DNA of 64,000 bases from Rhabditoides inermis (Eukaryota; Nematoda; Chromadorea; Rhabditida; Rhabditidae): contig CAWZYM010000197.1 of the NCBI GenBank assembly GCA_963966185.1, positions 1 to 64,000 on the forward strand, in the 5' to 3' direction. The notes below the pieces were generated by a model. That model worked only from the letters and a program-made list of their open reading frames with translations, did not search any database and was not told the origin of the DNA. Positions 12,662-25,581 of this stretch are shown piece after piece. The number at the start of each line of letters is the position of its first letter. The first letter of the stretch is position 1. The translations under genes and the position numbers were made by a program.

Positions 12662-13102
12662 TTTGAGTTTTTTTTTTGCAGAAACGATCAATCGATCGAT
12701 CGATAGAGAGAGAGAGGGAGAAGAGAGATAGACAGATAGAGAGAGAGAGGGAGACGGAGAGAGAGGGAGGAAGAGAAGGGAGGAGGGAGGAACGGACAGT
12801 CAGTAAGCCCACTCTATCACGCTGATTCGTGTCATAGCCGGATATCGATGATGAAATCAATGATTCCAGAAGGCGCAAGTTTTGTTATCAAAAACTACTT
12901 ATAGCAGACCCACGCGCTTCCGAGTCCATCACTCCGTGTGCAGTCGCGTCTAGATGTAGCCATATATCTTTCCCCATGTTTTCGCTTTCACGGTTCGGAA
13001 ATTGTCGCGCAAATAAAAGTTGTACAGCCATTTGCACGCAAAATTTCCATTCATTTGATCAAGAATTCTTGACGGATCACCCAAGAAAATAGCAACCCTC
13101 TC

Positions 13103-13221
13103 GCTTACGTTCATAGCTCGTTGAAAATACGCCATCCCGTCCGATCTGGCAAGTCAAGCAACGATGCGCCCGGTTAGTACTTGGATCGGAGACGGCTTGG
13201 GAATCCCGGGTAACGTAAGCT
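13103..13221 (+). rRNA. 5S rRNA copy 24
   Basis: Copy 24; L-type unit. Confidence 0.95.
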
Positions 13222-13665
13222 TTTGAGTTTTTTTTTTTGCAGAAACGATCAATCGATCGATCGATAGAGAGAGAGAGGGAGAAGAGAGATAGACAGATAG
13301 AGAGAGAGAGAGGGAGACGGAGAGAGAGGGAGGAAGAGAAGGGAGGAGGGAGGAACGGACAGTCAGTAAGCCCACTCTATCACGCTGATTCGTGTCATAG
13401 CCGGATATCGATGATGAAATCAATGATTCCAGAAGGCGCAAGTTTTGTTATCAAAAACTACTTATAGCAGACCCACGCGCTTCCGAGTCCATCACTCCGT
13501 GTGCAGTCGCGTCTAGATGTAGCCATATATCTTTCCCCATGTTTTCGCTTTCACGGTTCGGAAATTGTCGCGCAAATAAAAGTTGTACAGCCATTTGCAC
13601 GCAAAATTTCCATTCATTTGATCAAGAATTCTTGACGGATCACCCAAGAAAATAGCAACCCTCTC

Positions 13666-13784
13666 GCTTACGTTCATAGCTCGTTGAAAATACGCCATCC
13701 CGTCCGATCTGGCAAGTCAAGCAACGATGCGCCCGGTTAGTACTTGGATCGGAGACGGCTTGGGAATCCCGGGTAACGTAAGCT
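13666..13784 (+). rRNA. 5S rRNA copy 25
   Basis: Copy 25; S-type unit. Confidence 0.95.
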
Positions 13785-14227
13785 TTTGAGTTTTTTTTTT
13801 TTGCAGAAACGATCAATCGATCGATCGATAGAGAGAGAGAGGGAGAAGAGAGATAGACAGATAGAGAGAGAGAGGGAGACGGAGAGAGAGGGAGGAAGAG
13901 AAGGGAGGAGGGAGGAACGGACAGTCAGTAAGCCCACTCTATCACGCTGATTCGTGTCATAGCCGGATATCGATGATGAAATCAATGATTCCAGAAGGCG
14001 CAAGTTTTGTTATCAAAAACTACTTATAGCAGACCCACGCGCTTCCGAGTCCATCACTCCGTGTGCAGTCGCGTCTAGATGTAGCCATATATCTTTCCCC
14101 ATGTTTTCGCTTTCACGGTTCGGAAATTGTCGCGCAAATAAAAGTTGTACAGCCATTTGCACGCAAAATTTCCATTCATTTGATCAAGAATTCTTGACGG
14201 ATCACCCAAGAAAATAGCAACCCTCTC

Positions 14228-14346
14228 GCTTACGTTCATAGCTCGTTGAAAATACGCCATCCCGTCCGATCTGGCAAGTCAAGCAACGATGCGCCCGGTT
14301 AGTACTTGGATCGGAGACGGCTTGGGAATCCCGGGTAACGTAAGCT
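14228..14346 (+). rRNA. 5S rRNA copy 26
   Basis: Copy 26; S-type unit. Confidence 0.95.
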
Positions 14347-14787
14347 TTTGAGTTTTTTTTTTGCAGAAACGATCAATCGATCGATCGATAGAGAGAGAGA
14401 GGGAGAAGAGAGATAGACAGATAGAGAGAGAGAGGGAGACGGAGAGAGAGGGAGGAAGAGAAGGGAGGAGGGAGGAACGGACAGTCAGTAAGCCCACTCT
14501 ATCACGCTGATTCGTGTCATAGCCGGATATCGATGATGAAATCAATGATTCCAGAAGGCGCAAGTTTTGTTATCAAAAACTACTTATAGCAGACCCACGC
14601 GCTTCCGAGTCCATCACTCCGTGTGCAGTCGCGTCTAGATGTAGCCATATATCTTTCCCCATGTTTTCGCTTTCACGGTTCGGAAATTGTCGCGCAAATA
14701 AAAGTTGTACAGCCATTTGCACGCAAAATTTCCATTCATTTGATCAAGAATTCTTGACGGATCACCCAAGAAAATAGCAACCCTCTC

Positions 14788-14906
14788 GCTTACGTTCATA
14801 GCTCGTTGAAAATACGCCATCCCGTCCGATCTGGCAAGTCAAGCAACGATGCGCCCGGTTAGTACTTGGATCGGAGACGGCTTGGGAATCCCGGGTAACG
14901 TAAGCT
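14788..14906 (+). rRNA. 5S rRNA copy 27
   Basis: Copy 27; L-type unit with a short 9-T terminator run. Confidence 0.95.
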
Positions 14907-15348
14907 TTTGAGTTTTTTTTTGCAGAAACGATCAATCGATCGATCGATAGAGAGAGAGAGGGAGAAGAGAGATAGACAGATAGAGAGAGAGAGAGGGAGA
15001 CGGAGAGAGAGGGAGGAAGAGAAGGGAGGAGGGAGGAACGGACAGTCAGTAAGCCCACTCTATCACGCTGATTCGTGTCATAGCCGGATATCGATGATGA
15101 AATCAATGATTCCAGAAGGCGCAAGTTTTGTTATCAAAAACTACTTATAGCAGACCCACGCGCTTCCGAGTCCATCACTCCGTGTGCAGTCGCGTCTAGA
15201 TGTAGCCATATATCTTTCCCCATGTTTTCGCTTTCACGGTTCGGAAATTGTCGCGCAAATAAAAGTTGTACAGCCATTTGCACGCAAAATTTCCATTCAT
15301 TTGATCAAGAATTCTTGACGGATCACCCAAGAAAATAGCAACCCTCTC

Positions 15349-15467
15349 GCTTACGTTCATAGCTCGTTGAAAATACGCCATCCCGTCCGATCTGGCAAGT
15401 CAAGCAACGATGCGCCCGGTTAGTACTTGGATCGGAGACGGCTTGGGAATCCCGGGTAACGTAAGCT
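15349..15467 (+). rRNA. 5S rRNA copy 28
   Basis: Copy 28; S-type unit. Confidence 0.95.
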
Positions 15468-15909
15468 TTTGAGTTTTTTTTTTTGCAGAAACGATCAATC
15501 GATCGATCGATAGAGAGAGAGAGGGAGAAGAGAGATAGACAGATAGAGAGAGAGAGGGAGACGGAGAGAGAGGGAGGAAGAGAAGGGAGGAGGGAGGAAC
15601 GGACAGTCAGTAAGCCCACTCTATCACGCTGATTCGTGTCATAGCCGGATATCGATGATGAAATCAATGATTCCAGAAGGCGCAAGTTTTGTTATCAAAA
15701 ACTACTTATAGCAGACCCACGCGCTTCCGAGTCCATCACTCCGTGTGCAGTCGCGTCTAGATGTAGCCATATATCTTTCCCCATGTTTTCGCTTTCACGG
15801 TTCGGAAATTGTCGCGCAAATAAAAGTTGTACAGCCATTTGCACGCAAAATTTCCATTCATTTGATCAAGAATTCTTGACGGATCACCCAAGAAAATAGC
15901 AACCCTCTC

Positions 15910-16028
15910 GCTTACGTTCATAGCTCGTTGAAAATACGCCATCCCGTCCGATCTGGCAAGTCAAGCAACGATGCGCCCGGTTAGTACTTGGATCGGAGAC
16001 GGCTTGGGAATCCCGGGTAACGTAAGCT
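15910..16028 (+). rRNA. 5S rRNA copy 29
   Basis: Copy 29; S-type unit. Confidence 0.95.
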
Positions 16029-16471
16029 TTTGAGTTTTTTTTTTTTGCAGAAACGATCAATCGATCGATCGATAGAGAGAGAGAGGGAGAAGAGAGATAG
16101 ACAGATAGAGAGAGAGAGGGAGACGGAGAGAGAGGGAGGAAGAGAAGGGAGGAGGGAGGAACGGACAGTCAGTAAGCCCACTCTATCACGCTGATTCGTG
16201 TCATAGCCGGATATCGATGATGAAATCAATGATTCCAGAAGGCGCAAGTTTTGTTATCAAAAACTACTTATAGCAGACCCACGCGCTTCCGAGTCCATCA
16301 CTCCGTGTGCAGTCGCGTCTAGATGTAGCCATATATCTTTCCCCATGTTTTCGCTTTCACGGTTCGGAAATTGTCGCGCAAATAAAAGTTGTACAGCCAT
16401 TTGCACGCAAAATTTCCATTCATTTGATCAAGAATTCTTGACGGATCACCCAAGAAAATAGCAACCCTCTC

Positions 16472-16586
16472 GCTTACGTTCATAGCTCGTTGAACGCCAT
16501 CCCGTCCGATCTGGCAAGTCAAGCAACGATGCGCCCGGTTAGTACTTGGATCGGAGACGGCTTGGGAATCCCGGGTAACGTAAGCT
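16472..16586 (+). rRNA. 5S rRNA copy 30 (4-nt deletion)
   Basis: Copy 30; 115 nt. Four bases are missing between GTTGA and ACGCC, in the 5' part of the molecule. This is the only internal copy with a gene-body change, so it is probably a 5S pseudogene. Confidence 0.8.
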
Positions 16587-17028
16587 TTTGAGTTTTTTTT
16601 TTTGCAGAAACGATCAATCGATCGATCGATAGAGAGAGAGAGGGAGAAGAGAGATAGACAGATAGAGAGAGAGAGGGAGACGGAGAGAGAGGGAGGAAGA
16701 GAAGGGAGGAGGGAGGAACGGACAGTCAGTAAGCCCACTCTATCACGCTGATTCGTGTCATAGCCGGATATCGATGATGAAATCAATGATTCCAGAAGGC
16801 GCAAGTTTTGTTATCAAAAACTACTTATAGCAGACCCACGCGCTTCCGAGTCCATCACTCCGTGTGCAGTCGCGTCTAGATGTAGCCATATATCTTTCCC
16901 CATGTTTTCGCTTTCACGGTTCGGAAATTGTCGCGCAAATAAAAGTTGTACAGCCATTTGCACGCAAAATTTCCATTCATTTGATCAAGAATTCTTGACG
17001 GATCACCCAAGAAAATAGCAACCCTCTC

Positions 17029-17147
17029 GCTTACGTTCATAGCTCGTTGAAAATACGCCATCCCGTCCGATCTGGCAAGTCAAGCAACGATGCGCCCGGT
17101 TAGTACTTGGATCGGAGACGGCTTGGGAATCCCGGGTAACGTAAGCT
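17029..17147 (+). rRNA. 5S rRNA copy 31
   Basis: Copy 31; L-type unit with a 9-T run. Confidence 0.95.
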
Positions 17148-17589
17148 TTTGAGTTTTTTTTTGCAGAAACGATCAATCGATCGATCGATAGAGAGAGAGA
17201 GGGAGAAGAGAGATAGACAGATAGAGAGAGAGAGAGGGAGACGGAGAGAGAGGGAGGAAGAGAAGGGAGGAGGGAGGAACGGACAGTCAGTAAGCCCACT
17301 CTATCACGCTGATTCGTGTCATAGCCGGATATCGATGATGAAATCAATGATTCCAGAAGGCGCAAGTTTTGTTATCAAAAACTACTTATAGCAGACCCAC
17401 GCGCTTCCGAGTCCATCACTCCGTGTGCAGTCGCGTCTAGATGTAGCCATATATCTTTCCCCATGTTTTCGCTTTCACGGTTCGGAAATTGTCGCGCAAA
17501 TAAAAGTTGTACAGCCATTTGCACGCAAAATTTCCATTCATTTGATCAAGAATTCTTGACGGATCACCCAAGAAAATAGCAACCCTCTC

Positions 17590-17708
17590 GCTTACGTTCA
17601 TAGCTCGTTGAAAATACGCCATCCCGTCCGATCTGGCAAGTCAAGCAACGATGCGCCCGGTTAGTACTTGGATCGGAGACGGCTTGGGAATCCCGGGTAA
17701 CGTAAGCT
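17590..17708 (+). rRNA. 5S rRNA copy 32
   Basis: Copy 32; S-type unit. Confidence 0.95.
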
Positions 17709-18150
17709 TTTGAGTTTTTTTTTTTGCAGAAACGATCAATCGATCGATCGATAGAGAGAGAGAGGGAGAAGAGAGATAGACAGATAGAGAGAGAGAGGGA
17801 GACGGAGAGAGAGGGAGGAAGAGAAGGGAGGAGGGAGGAACGGACAGTCAGTAAGCCCACTCTATCACGCTGATTCGTGTCATAGCCGGATATCGATGAT
17901 GAAATCAATGATTCCAGAAGGCGCAAGTTTTGTTATCAAAAACTACTTATAGCAGACCCACGCGCTTCCGAGTCCATCACTCCGTGTGCAGTCGCGTCTA
18001 GATGTAGCCATATATCTTTCCCCATGTTTTCGCTTTCACGGTTCGGAAATTGTCGCGCAAATAAAAGTTGTACAGCCATTTGCACGCAAAATTTCCATTC
18101 ATTTGATCAAGAATTCTTGACGGATCACCCAAGAAAATAGCAACCCTCTC

Positions 18151-18269
18151 GCTTACGTTCATAGCTCGTTGAAAATACGCCATCCCGTCCGATCTGGCAA
18201 GTCAAGCAACGATGCGCCCGGTTAGTACTTGGATCGGAGACGGCTTGGGAATCCCGGGTAACGTAAGCT
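18151..18269 (+). rRNA. 5S rRNA copy 33
   Basis: Copy 33; hybrid spacer. The first GA run is one repeat shorter and the second is of L length. Confidence 0.95.
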
Positions 18270-18711
18270 TTTGAGTTTTTTTTTTTGCAGAAACGATCAA
18301 TCGATCGATCGATAGAGAGAGAGGGAGAAGAGAGATAGACAGATAGAGAGAGAGAGAGGGAGACGGAGAGAGAGGGAGGAAGAGAAGGGAGGAGGGAGGA
18401 ACGGACAGTCAGTAAGCCCACTCTATCACGCTGATTCGTGTCATAGCCGGATATCGATGATGAAATCAATGATTCCAGAAGGCGCAAGTTTTGTTATCAA
18501 AAACTACTTATAGCAGACCCACGCGCTTCCGAGTCCATCACTCCGTGTGCAGTCGCGTCTAGATGTAGCCATATATCTTTCCCCATGTTTTCGCTTTCAC
18601 GGTTCGGAAATTGTCGCGCAAATAAAAGTTGTACAGCCATTTGCACGCAAAATTTCCATTCATTTGATCAAGAATTCTTGACGGATCACCCAAGAAAATA
18701 GCAACCCTCTC

Positions 18712-18830
18712 GCTTACGTTCATAGCTCGTTGAAAATACGCCATCCCGTCCGATCTGGCAAGTCAAGCAACGATGCGCCCGGTTAGTACTTGGATCGGAG
18801 ACGGCTTGGGAATCCCGGGTAACGTAAGCT
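18712..18830 (+). rRNA. 5S rRNA copy 34
   Basis: Copy 34; S-type unit. Confidence 0.95.
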
Positions 18831-19273
18831 TTTGAGTTTTTTTTTTTTGCAGAAACGATCAATCGATCGATCGATAGAGAGAGAGAGGGAGAAGAGAGAT
18901 AGACAGATAGAGAGAGAGAGGGAGACGGAGAGAGAGGGAGGAAGAGAAGGGAGGAGGGAGGAACGGACAGTCAGTAAGCCCACTCTATCACGCTGATTCG
19001 TGTCATAGCCGGATATCGATGATGAAATCAATGATTCCAGAAGGCGCAAGTTTTGTTATCAAAAACTACTTATAGCAGACCCACGCGCTTCCGAGTCCAT
19101 CACTCCGTGTGCAGTCGCGTCTAGATGTAGCCATATATCTTTCCCCATGTTTTCGCTTTCACGGTTCGGAAATTGTCGCGCAAATAAAAGTTGTACAGCC
19201 ATTTGCACGCAAAATTTCCATTCATTTGATCAAGAATTCTTGACGGATCACCCAAGAAAATAGCAACCCTCTC

Positions 19274-19392
19274 GCTTACGTTCATAGCTCGTTGAAAATA
19301 CGCCATCCCGTCCGATCTGGCAAGTCAAGCAACGATGCGCCCGGTTAGTACTTGGATCGGAGACGGCTTGGGAATCCCGGGTAACGTAAGCT
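19274..19392 (+). rRNA. 5S rRNA copy 35
   Basis: Copy 35; S-type unit with a 9-T run. Confidence 0.95.
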
Positions 19393-19832
19393 TTTGAGTT
19401 TTTTTTTGCAGAAACGATCAATCGATCGATCGATAGAGAGAGAGAGGGAGAAGAGAGATAGACAGATAGAGAGAGAGAGGGAGACGGAGAGAGAGGGAGG
19501 AAGAGAAGGGAGGAGGGAGGAACGGACAGTCAGTAAGCCCACTCTATCACGCTGATTCGTGTCATAGCCGGATATCGATGATGAAATCAATGATTCCAGA
19601 AGGCGCAAGTTTTGTTATCAAAAACTACTTATAGCAGACCCACGCGCTTCCGAGTCCATCACTCCGTGTGCAGTCGCGTCTAGATGTAGCCATATATCTT
19701 TCCCCATGTTTTCGCTTTCACGGTTCGGAAATTGTCGCGCAAATAAAAGTTGTACAGCCATTTGCACGCAAAATTTCCATTCATTTGATCAAGAATTCTT
19801 GACGGATCACCCAAGAAAATAGCAACCCTCTC

Positions 19833-19951
19833 GCTTACGTTCATAGCTCGTTGAAAATACGCCATCCCGTCCGATCTGGCAAGTCAAGCAACGATGCGCC
19901 CGGTTAGTACTTGGATCGGAGACGGCTTGGGAATCCCGGGTAACGTAAGCT
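19833..19951 (+). rRNA. 5S rRNA copy 36
   Basis: Copy 36; L-type unit. Confidence 0.95.
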
Positions 19952-20396
19952 TTTGAGTTTTTTTTTTTTGCAGAAACGATCAATCGATCGATCGATAGAG
20001 AGAGAGAGGGAGAAGAGAGATAGACAGATAGAGAGAGAGAGAGGGAGACGGAGAGAGAGGGAGGAAGAGAAGGGAGGAGGGAGGAACGGACAGTCAGTAA
20101 GCCCACTCTATCACGCTGATTCGTGTCATAGCCGGATATCGATGATGAAATCAATGATTCCAGAAGGCGCAAGTTTTGTTATCAAAAACTACTTATAGCA
20201 GACCCACGCGCTTCCGAGTCCATCACTCCGTGTGCAGTCGCGTCTAGATGTAGCCATATATCTTTCCCCATGTTTTCGCTTTCACGGTTCGGAAATTGTC
20301 GCGCAAATAAAAGTTGTACAGCCATTTGCACGCAAAATTTCCATTCATTTGATCAAGAATTCTTGACGGATCACCCAAGAAAATAGCAACCCTCTC

Positions 20397-20515
20397 GCTT
20401 ACGTTCATAGCTCGTTGAAAATACGCCATCCCGTCCGATCTGGCAAGTCAAGCAACGATGCGCCCGGTTAGTACTTGGATCGGAGACGGCTTGGGAATCC
20501 CGGGTAACGTAAGCT
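20397..20515 (+). rRNA. 5S rRNA copy 37
   Basis: Copy 37; S-type unit. Confidence 0.95.
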
Positions 20516-20959
20516 TTTGAGTTTTTTTTTTTTTGCAGAAACGATCAATCGATCGATCGATAGAGAGAGAGAGGGAGAAGAGAGATAGACAGATAGAGAG
20601 AGAGAGGGAGACGGAGAGAGAGGGAGGAAGAGAAGGGAGGAGGGAGGAACGGACAGTCAGTAAGCCCACTCTATCACGCTGATTCGTGTCATAGCCGGAT
20701 ATCGATGATGAAATCAATGATTCCAGAAGGCGCAAGTTTTGTTATCAAAAACTACTTATAGCAGACCCACGCGCTTCCGAGTCCATCACTCCGTGTGCAG
20801 TCGCGTCTAGATGTAGCCATATATCTTTCCCCATGTTTTCGCTTTCACGGTTCGGAAATTGTCGCGCAAATAAAAGTTGTACAGCCATTTGCACGCAAAA
20901 TTTCCATTCATTTGATCAAGAATTCTTGACGGATCACCCAAGAAAATAGCAACCCTCTC

Positions 20960-21078
20960 GCTTACGTTCATAGCTCGTTGAAAATACGCCATCCCGTCCG
21001 ATCTGGCAAGTCAAGCAACGATGCGCCCGGTTAGTACTTGGATCGGAGACGGCTTGGGAATCCCGGGTAACGTAAGCT
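20960..21078 (+). rRNA. 5S rRNA copy 38
   Basis: Copy 38; L-type unit. Confidence 0.95.
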
Positions 21079-21522
21079 TTTGAGTTTTTTTTTTTGCAGA
21101 AACGATCAATCGATCGATCGATAGAGAGAGAGAGGGAGAAGAGAGATAGACAGATAGAGAGAGAGAGAGGGAGACGGAGAGAGAGGGAGGAAGAGAAGGG
21201 AGGAGGGAGGAACGGACAGTCAGTAAGCCCACTCTATCACGCTGATTCGTGTCATAGCCGGATATCGATGATGAAATCAATGATTCCAGAAGGCGCAAGT
21301 TTTGTTATCAAAAACTACTTATAGCAGACCCACGCGCTTCCGAGTCCATCACTCCGTGTGCAGTCGCGTCTAGATGTAGCCATATATCTTTCCCCATGTT
21401 TTCGCTTTCACGGTTCGGAAATTGTCGCGCAAATAAAAGTTGTACAGCCATTTGCACGCAAAATTTCCATTCATTTGATCAAGAATTCTTGACGGATCAC
21501 CCAAGAAAATAGCAACCCTCTC

Positions 21523-21641
21523 GCTTACGTTCATAGCTCGTTGAAAATACGCCATCCCGTCCGATCTGGCAAGTCAAGCAACGATGCGCCCGGTTAGTAC
21601 TTGGATCGGAGACGGCTTGGGAATCCCGGGTAACGTAAGCT
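21523..21641 (+). rRNA. 5S rRNA copy 39
   Basis: Copy 39; S-type unit. Confidence 0.95.
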
Positions 21642-22084
21642 TTTGAGTTTTTTTTTTTTGCAGAAACGATCAATCGATCGATCGATAGAGAGAGAGAGGG
21701 AGAAGAGAGATAGACAGATAGAGAGAGAGAGGGAGACGGAGAGAGAGGGAGGAAGAGAAGGGAGGAGGGAGGAACGGACAGTCAGTAAGCCCACTCTATC
21801 ACGCTGATTCGTGTCATAGCCGGATATCGATGATGAAATCAATGATTCCAGAAGGCGCAAGTTTTGTTATCAAAAACTACTTATAGCAGACCCACGCGCT
21901 TCCGAGTCCATCACTCCGTGTGCAGTCGCGTCTAGATGTAGCCATATATCTTTCCCCATGTTTTCGCTTTCACGGTTCGGAAATTGTCGCGCAAATAAAA
22001 GTTGTACAGCCATTTGCACGCAAAATTTCCATTCATTTGATCAAGAATTCTTGACGGATCACCCAAGAAAATAGCAACCCTCTC

Positions 22085-22203
22085 GCTTACGTTCATAGCT
22101 CGTTGAAAATACGCCATCCCGTCCGATCTGGCAAGTCAAGCAACGATGCGCCCGGTTAGTACTTGGATCGGAGACGGCTTGGGAATCCCGGGTAACGTAA
22201 GCT
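22085..22203 (+). rRNA. 5S rRNA copy 40
   Basis: Copy 40; variant spacer in which the first GA run has one extra GA and the second run is short. Confidence 0.95.
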
Positions 22204-22648
22204 TTTGAGTTTTTTTTTTTTGCAGAAACGATCAATCGATCGATCGATAGAGAGAGAGAGAGGGAGAAGAGAGATAGACAGATAGAGAGAGAGAGGGAGA
22301 CGGAGAGAGAGGGAGGAAGAGAAGGGAGGAGGGAGGAACGGACAGTCAGTAAGCCCACTCTATCACGCTGATTCGTGTCATAGCCGGATATCGATGATGA
22401 AATCAATGATTCCAGAAGGCGCAAGTTTTGTTATCAAAAACTACTTATAGCAGACCCACGCGCTTCCGAGTCCATCACTCCGTGTGCAGTCGCGTCTAGA
22501 TGTAGCCATATATCTTTCCCCATGTTTTCGCTTTCACGGTTCGGAAATTGTCGCGCAAATAAAAGTTGTACAGCCATTTGCACGCAAAATTTCCATTCAT
22601 TTGATCAAGAATTCTTGACGGATCACCCAAGAAAATAGCAACCCTCTC

Positions 22649-22767
22649 GCTTACGTTCATAGCTCGTTGAAAATACGCCATCCCGTCCGATCTGGCAAGT
22701 CAAGCAACGATGCGCCCGGTTAGTACTTGGATCGGAGACGGCTTGGGAATCCCGGGTAACGTAAGCT
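22649..22767 (+). rRNA. 5S rRNA copy 41
   Basis: Copy 41; the second GA run is longer than in any other copy (one GA more than L). Confidence 0.95.
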
Positions 22768-23213
22768 TTTGAGTTTTTTTTTTTGCAGAAACGATCAATC
22801 GATCGATCGATAGAGAGAGAGAGGGAGAAGAGAGATAGACAGATAGAGAGAGAGAGAGAGGGAGACGGAGAGAGAGGGAGGAAGAGAAGGGAGGAGGGAG
22901 GAACGGACAGTCAGTAAGCCCACTCTATCACGCTGATTCGTGTCATAGCCGGATATCGATGATGAAATCAATGATTCCAGAAGGCGCAAGTTTTGTTATC
23001 AAAAACTACTTATAGCAGACCCACGCGCTTCCGAGTCCATCACTCCGTGTGCAGTCGCGTCTAGATGTAGCCATATATCTTTCCCCATGTTTTCGCTTTC
23101 ACGGTTCGGAAATTGTCGCGCAAATAAAAGTTGTACAGCCATTTGCACGCAAAATTTCCATTCATTTGATCAAGAATTCTTGACGGATCACCCAAGAAAA
23201 TAGCAACCCTCTC

Positions 23214-23332
23214 GCTTACGTTCATAGCTCGTTGAAAATACGCCATCCCGTCCGATCTGGCAAGTCAAGCAACGATGCGCCCGGTTAGTACTTGGATCGG
23301 AGACGGCTTGGGAATCCCGGGTAACGTAAGCT
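23214..23332 (+). rRNA. 5S rRNA copy 42
   Basis: Copy 42; S-type unit. Confidence 0.95.
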
Positions 23333-23776
23333 TTTGAGTTTTTTTTTTTTTGCAGAAACGATCAATCGATCGATCGATAGAGAGAGAGAGGGAGAAGAGA
23401 GATAGACAGATAGAGAGAGAGAGGGAGACGGAGAGAGAGGGAGGAAGAGAAGGGAGGAGGGAGGAACGGACAGTCAGTAAGCCCACTCTATCACGCTGAT
23501 TCGTGTCATAGCCGGATATCGATGATGAAATCAATGATTCCAGAAGGCGCAAGTTTTGTTATCAAAAACTACTTATAGCAGACCCACGCGCTTCCGAGTC
23601 CATCACTCCGTGTGCAGTCGCGTCTAGATGTAGCCATATATCTTTCCCCATGTTTTCGCTTTCACGGTTCGGAAATTGTCGCGCAAATAAAAGTTGTACA
23701 GCCATTTGCACGCAAAATTTCCATTCATTTGATCAAGAATTCTTGACGGATCACCCAAGAAAATAGCAACCCTCTC

Positions 23777-23895
23777 GCTTACGTTCATAGCTCGTTGAAA
23801 ATACGCCATCCCGTCCGATCTGGCAAGTCAAGCAACGATGCGCCCGGTTAGTACTTGGATCGGAGACGGCTTGGGAATCCCGGGTAACGTAAGCT
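23777..23895 (+). rRNA. 5S rRNA copy 43
   Basis: Copy 43; L-type unit. Confidence 0.95.
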
Positions 23896-24339
23896 TTTGA
23901 GTTTTTTTTTTTGCAGAAACGATCAATCGATCGATCGATAGAGAGAGAGAGGGAGAAGAGAGATAGACAGATAGAGAGAGAGAGAGGGAGACGGAGAGAG
24001 AGGGAGGAAGAGAAGGGAGGAGGGAGGAACGGACAGTCAGTAAGCCCACTCTATCACGCTGATTCGTGTCATAGCCGGATATCGATGATGAAATCAATGA
24101 TTCCAGAAGGCGCAAGTTTTGTTATCAAAAACTACTTATAGCAGACCCACGCGCTTCCGAGTCCATCACTCCGTGTGCAGTCGCGTCTAGATGTAGCCAT
24201 ATATCTTTCCCCATGTTTTCGCTTTCACGGTTCGGAAATTGTCGCGCAAATAAAAGTTGTACAGCCATTTGCACGCAAAATTTCCATTCATTTGATCAAG
24301 AATTCTTGACGGATCACCCAAGAAAATAGCAACCCTCTC

Positions 24340-24458
24340 GCTTACGTTCATAGCTCGTTGAAAATACGCCATCCCGTCCGATCTGGCAAGTCAAGCAACG
24401 ATGCGCCCGGTTAGTACTTGGATCGGAGACGGCTTGGGAATCCCGGGTAACGTAAGCT
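24340..24458 (+). rRNA. 5S rRNA copy 44
   Basis: Copy 44; S-type unit. Confidence 0.95.
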
Positions 24459-24901
24459 TTTGAGTTTTTTTTTTTTGCAGAAACGATCAATCGATCGATC
24501 GATAGAGAGAGAGAGGGAGAAGAGAGATAGACAGATAGAGAGAGAGAGGGAGACGGAGAGAGAGGGAGGAAGAGAAGGGAGGAGGGAGGAACGGACAGTC
24601 AGTAAGCCCACTCTATCACGCTGATTCGTGTCATAGCCGGATATCGATGATGAAATCAATGATTCCAGAAGGCGCAAGTTTTGTTATCAAAAACTACTTA
24701 TAGCAGACCCACGCGCTTCCGAGTCCATCACTCCGTGTGCAGTCGCGTCTAGATGTAGCCATATATCTTTCCCCATGTTTTCGCTTTCACGGTTCGGAAA
24801 TTGTCGCGCAAATAAAAGTTGTACAGCCATTTGCACGCAAAATTTCCATTCATTTGATCAAGAATTCTTGACGGATCACCCAAGAAAATAGCAACCCTCT
24901 C

Positions 24902-25020
24902 GCTTACGTTCATAGCTCGTTGAAAATACGCCATCCCGTCCGATCTGGCAAGTCAAGCAACGATGCGCCCGGTTAGTACTTGGATCGGAGACGGCTTGGG
25001 AATCCCGGGTAACGTAAGCT
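24902..25020 (+). rRNA. 5S rRNA copy 45
   Basis: Copy 45; S-type unit. Confidence 0.95.
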
Positions 25021-25462
25021 TTTGAGTTTTTTTTTTTGCAGAAACGATCAATCGATCGATCGATAGAGAGAGAGAGGGAGAAGAGAGATAGACAGATAGA
25101 GAGAGAGAGGGAGACGGAGAGAGAGGGAGGAAGAGAAGGGAGGAGGGAGGAACGGACAGTCAGTAAGCCCACTCTATCACGCTGATTCGTGTCATAGCCG
25201 GATATCGATGATGAAATCAATGATTCCAGAAGGCGCAAGTTTTGTTATCAAAAACTACTTATAGCAGACCCACGCGCTTCCGAGTCCATCACTCCGTGTG
25301 CAGTCGCGTCTAGATGTAGCCATATATCTTTCCCCATGTTTTCGCTTTCACGGTTCGGAAATTGTCGCGCAAATAAAAGTTGTACAGCCATTTGCACGCA
25401 AAATTTCCATTCATTTGATCAAGAATTCTTGACGGATCACCCAAGAAAATAGCAACCCTCTC

Positions 25463-25581
25463 GCTTACGTTCATAGCTCGTTGAAAATACGCCATCCCGT
25501 CCGATCTGGCAAGTCAAGCAACGATGCGCCCGGTTAGTACTTGGATCGGAGACGGCTTGGGAATCCCGGGTAACGTAAGCT
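25463..25581 (+). rRNA. 5S rRNA copy 46 (last)
   Basis: Last gene of the array; gene body consensus. Its spacer has one private change (CAGTAAGTCCACTC for CAGTAAGCCCACTC) and is cut off at about 25,858. Confidence 0.95.
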
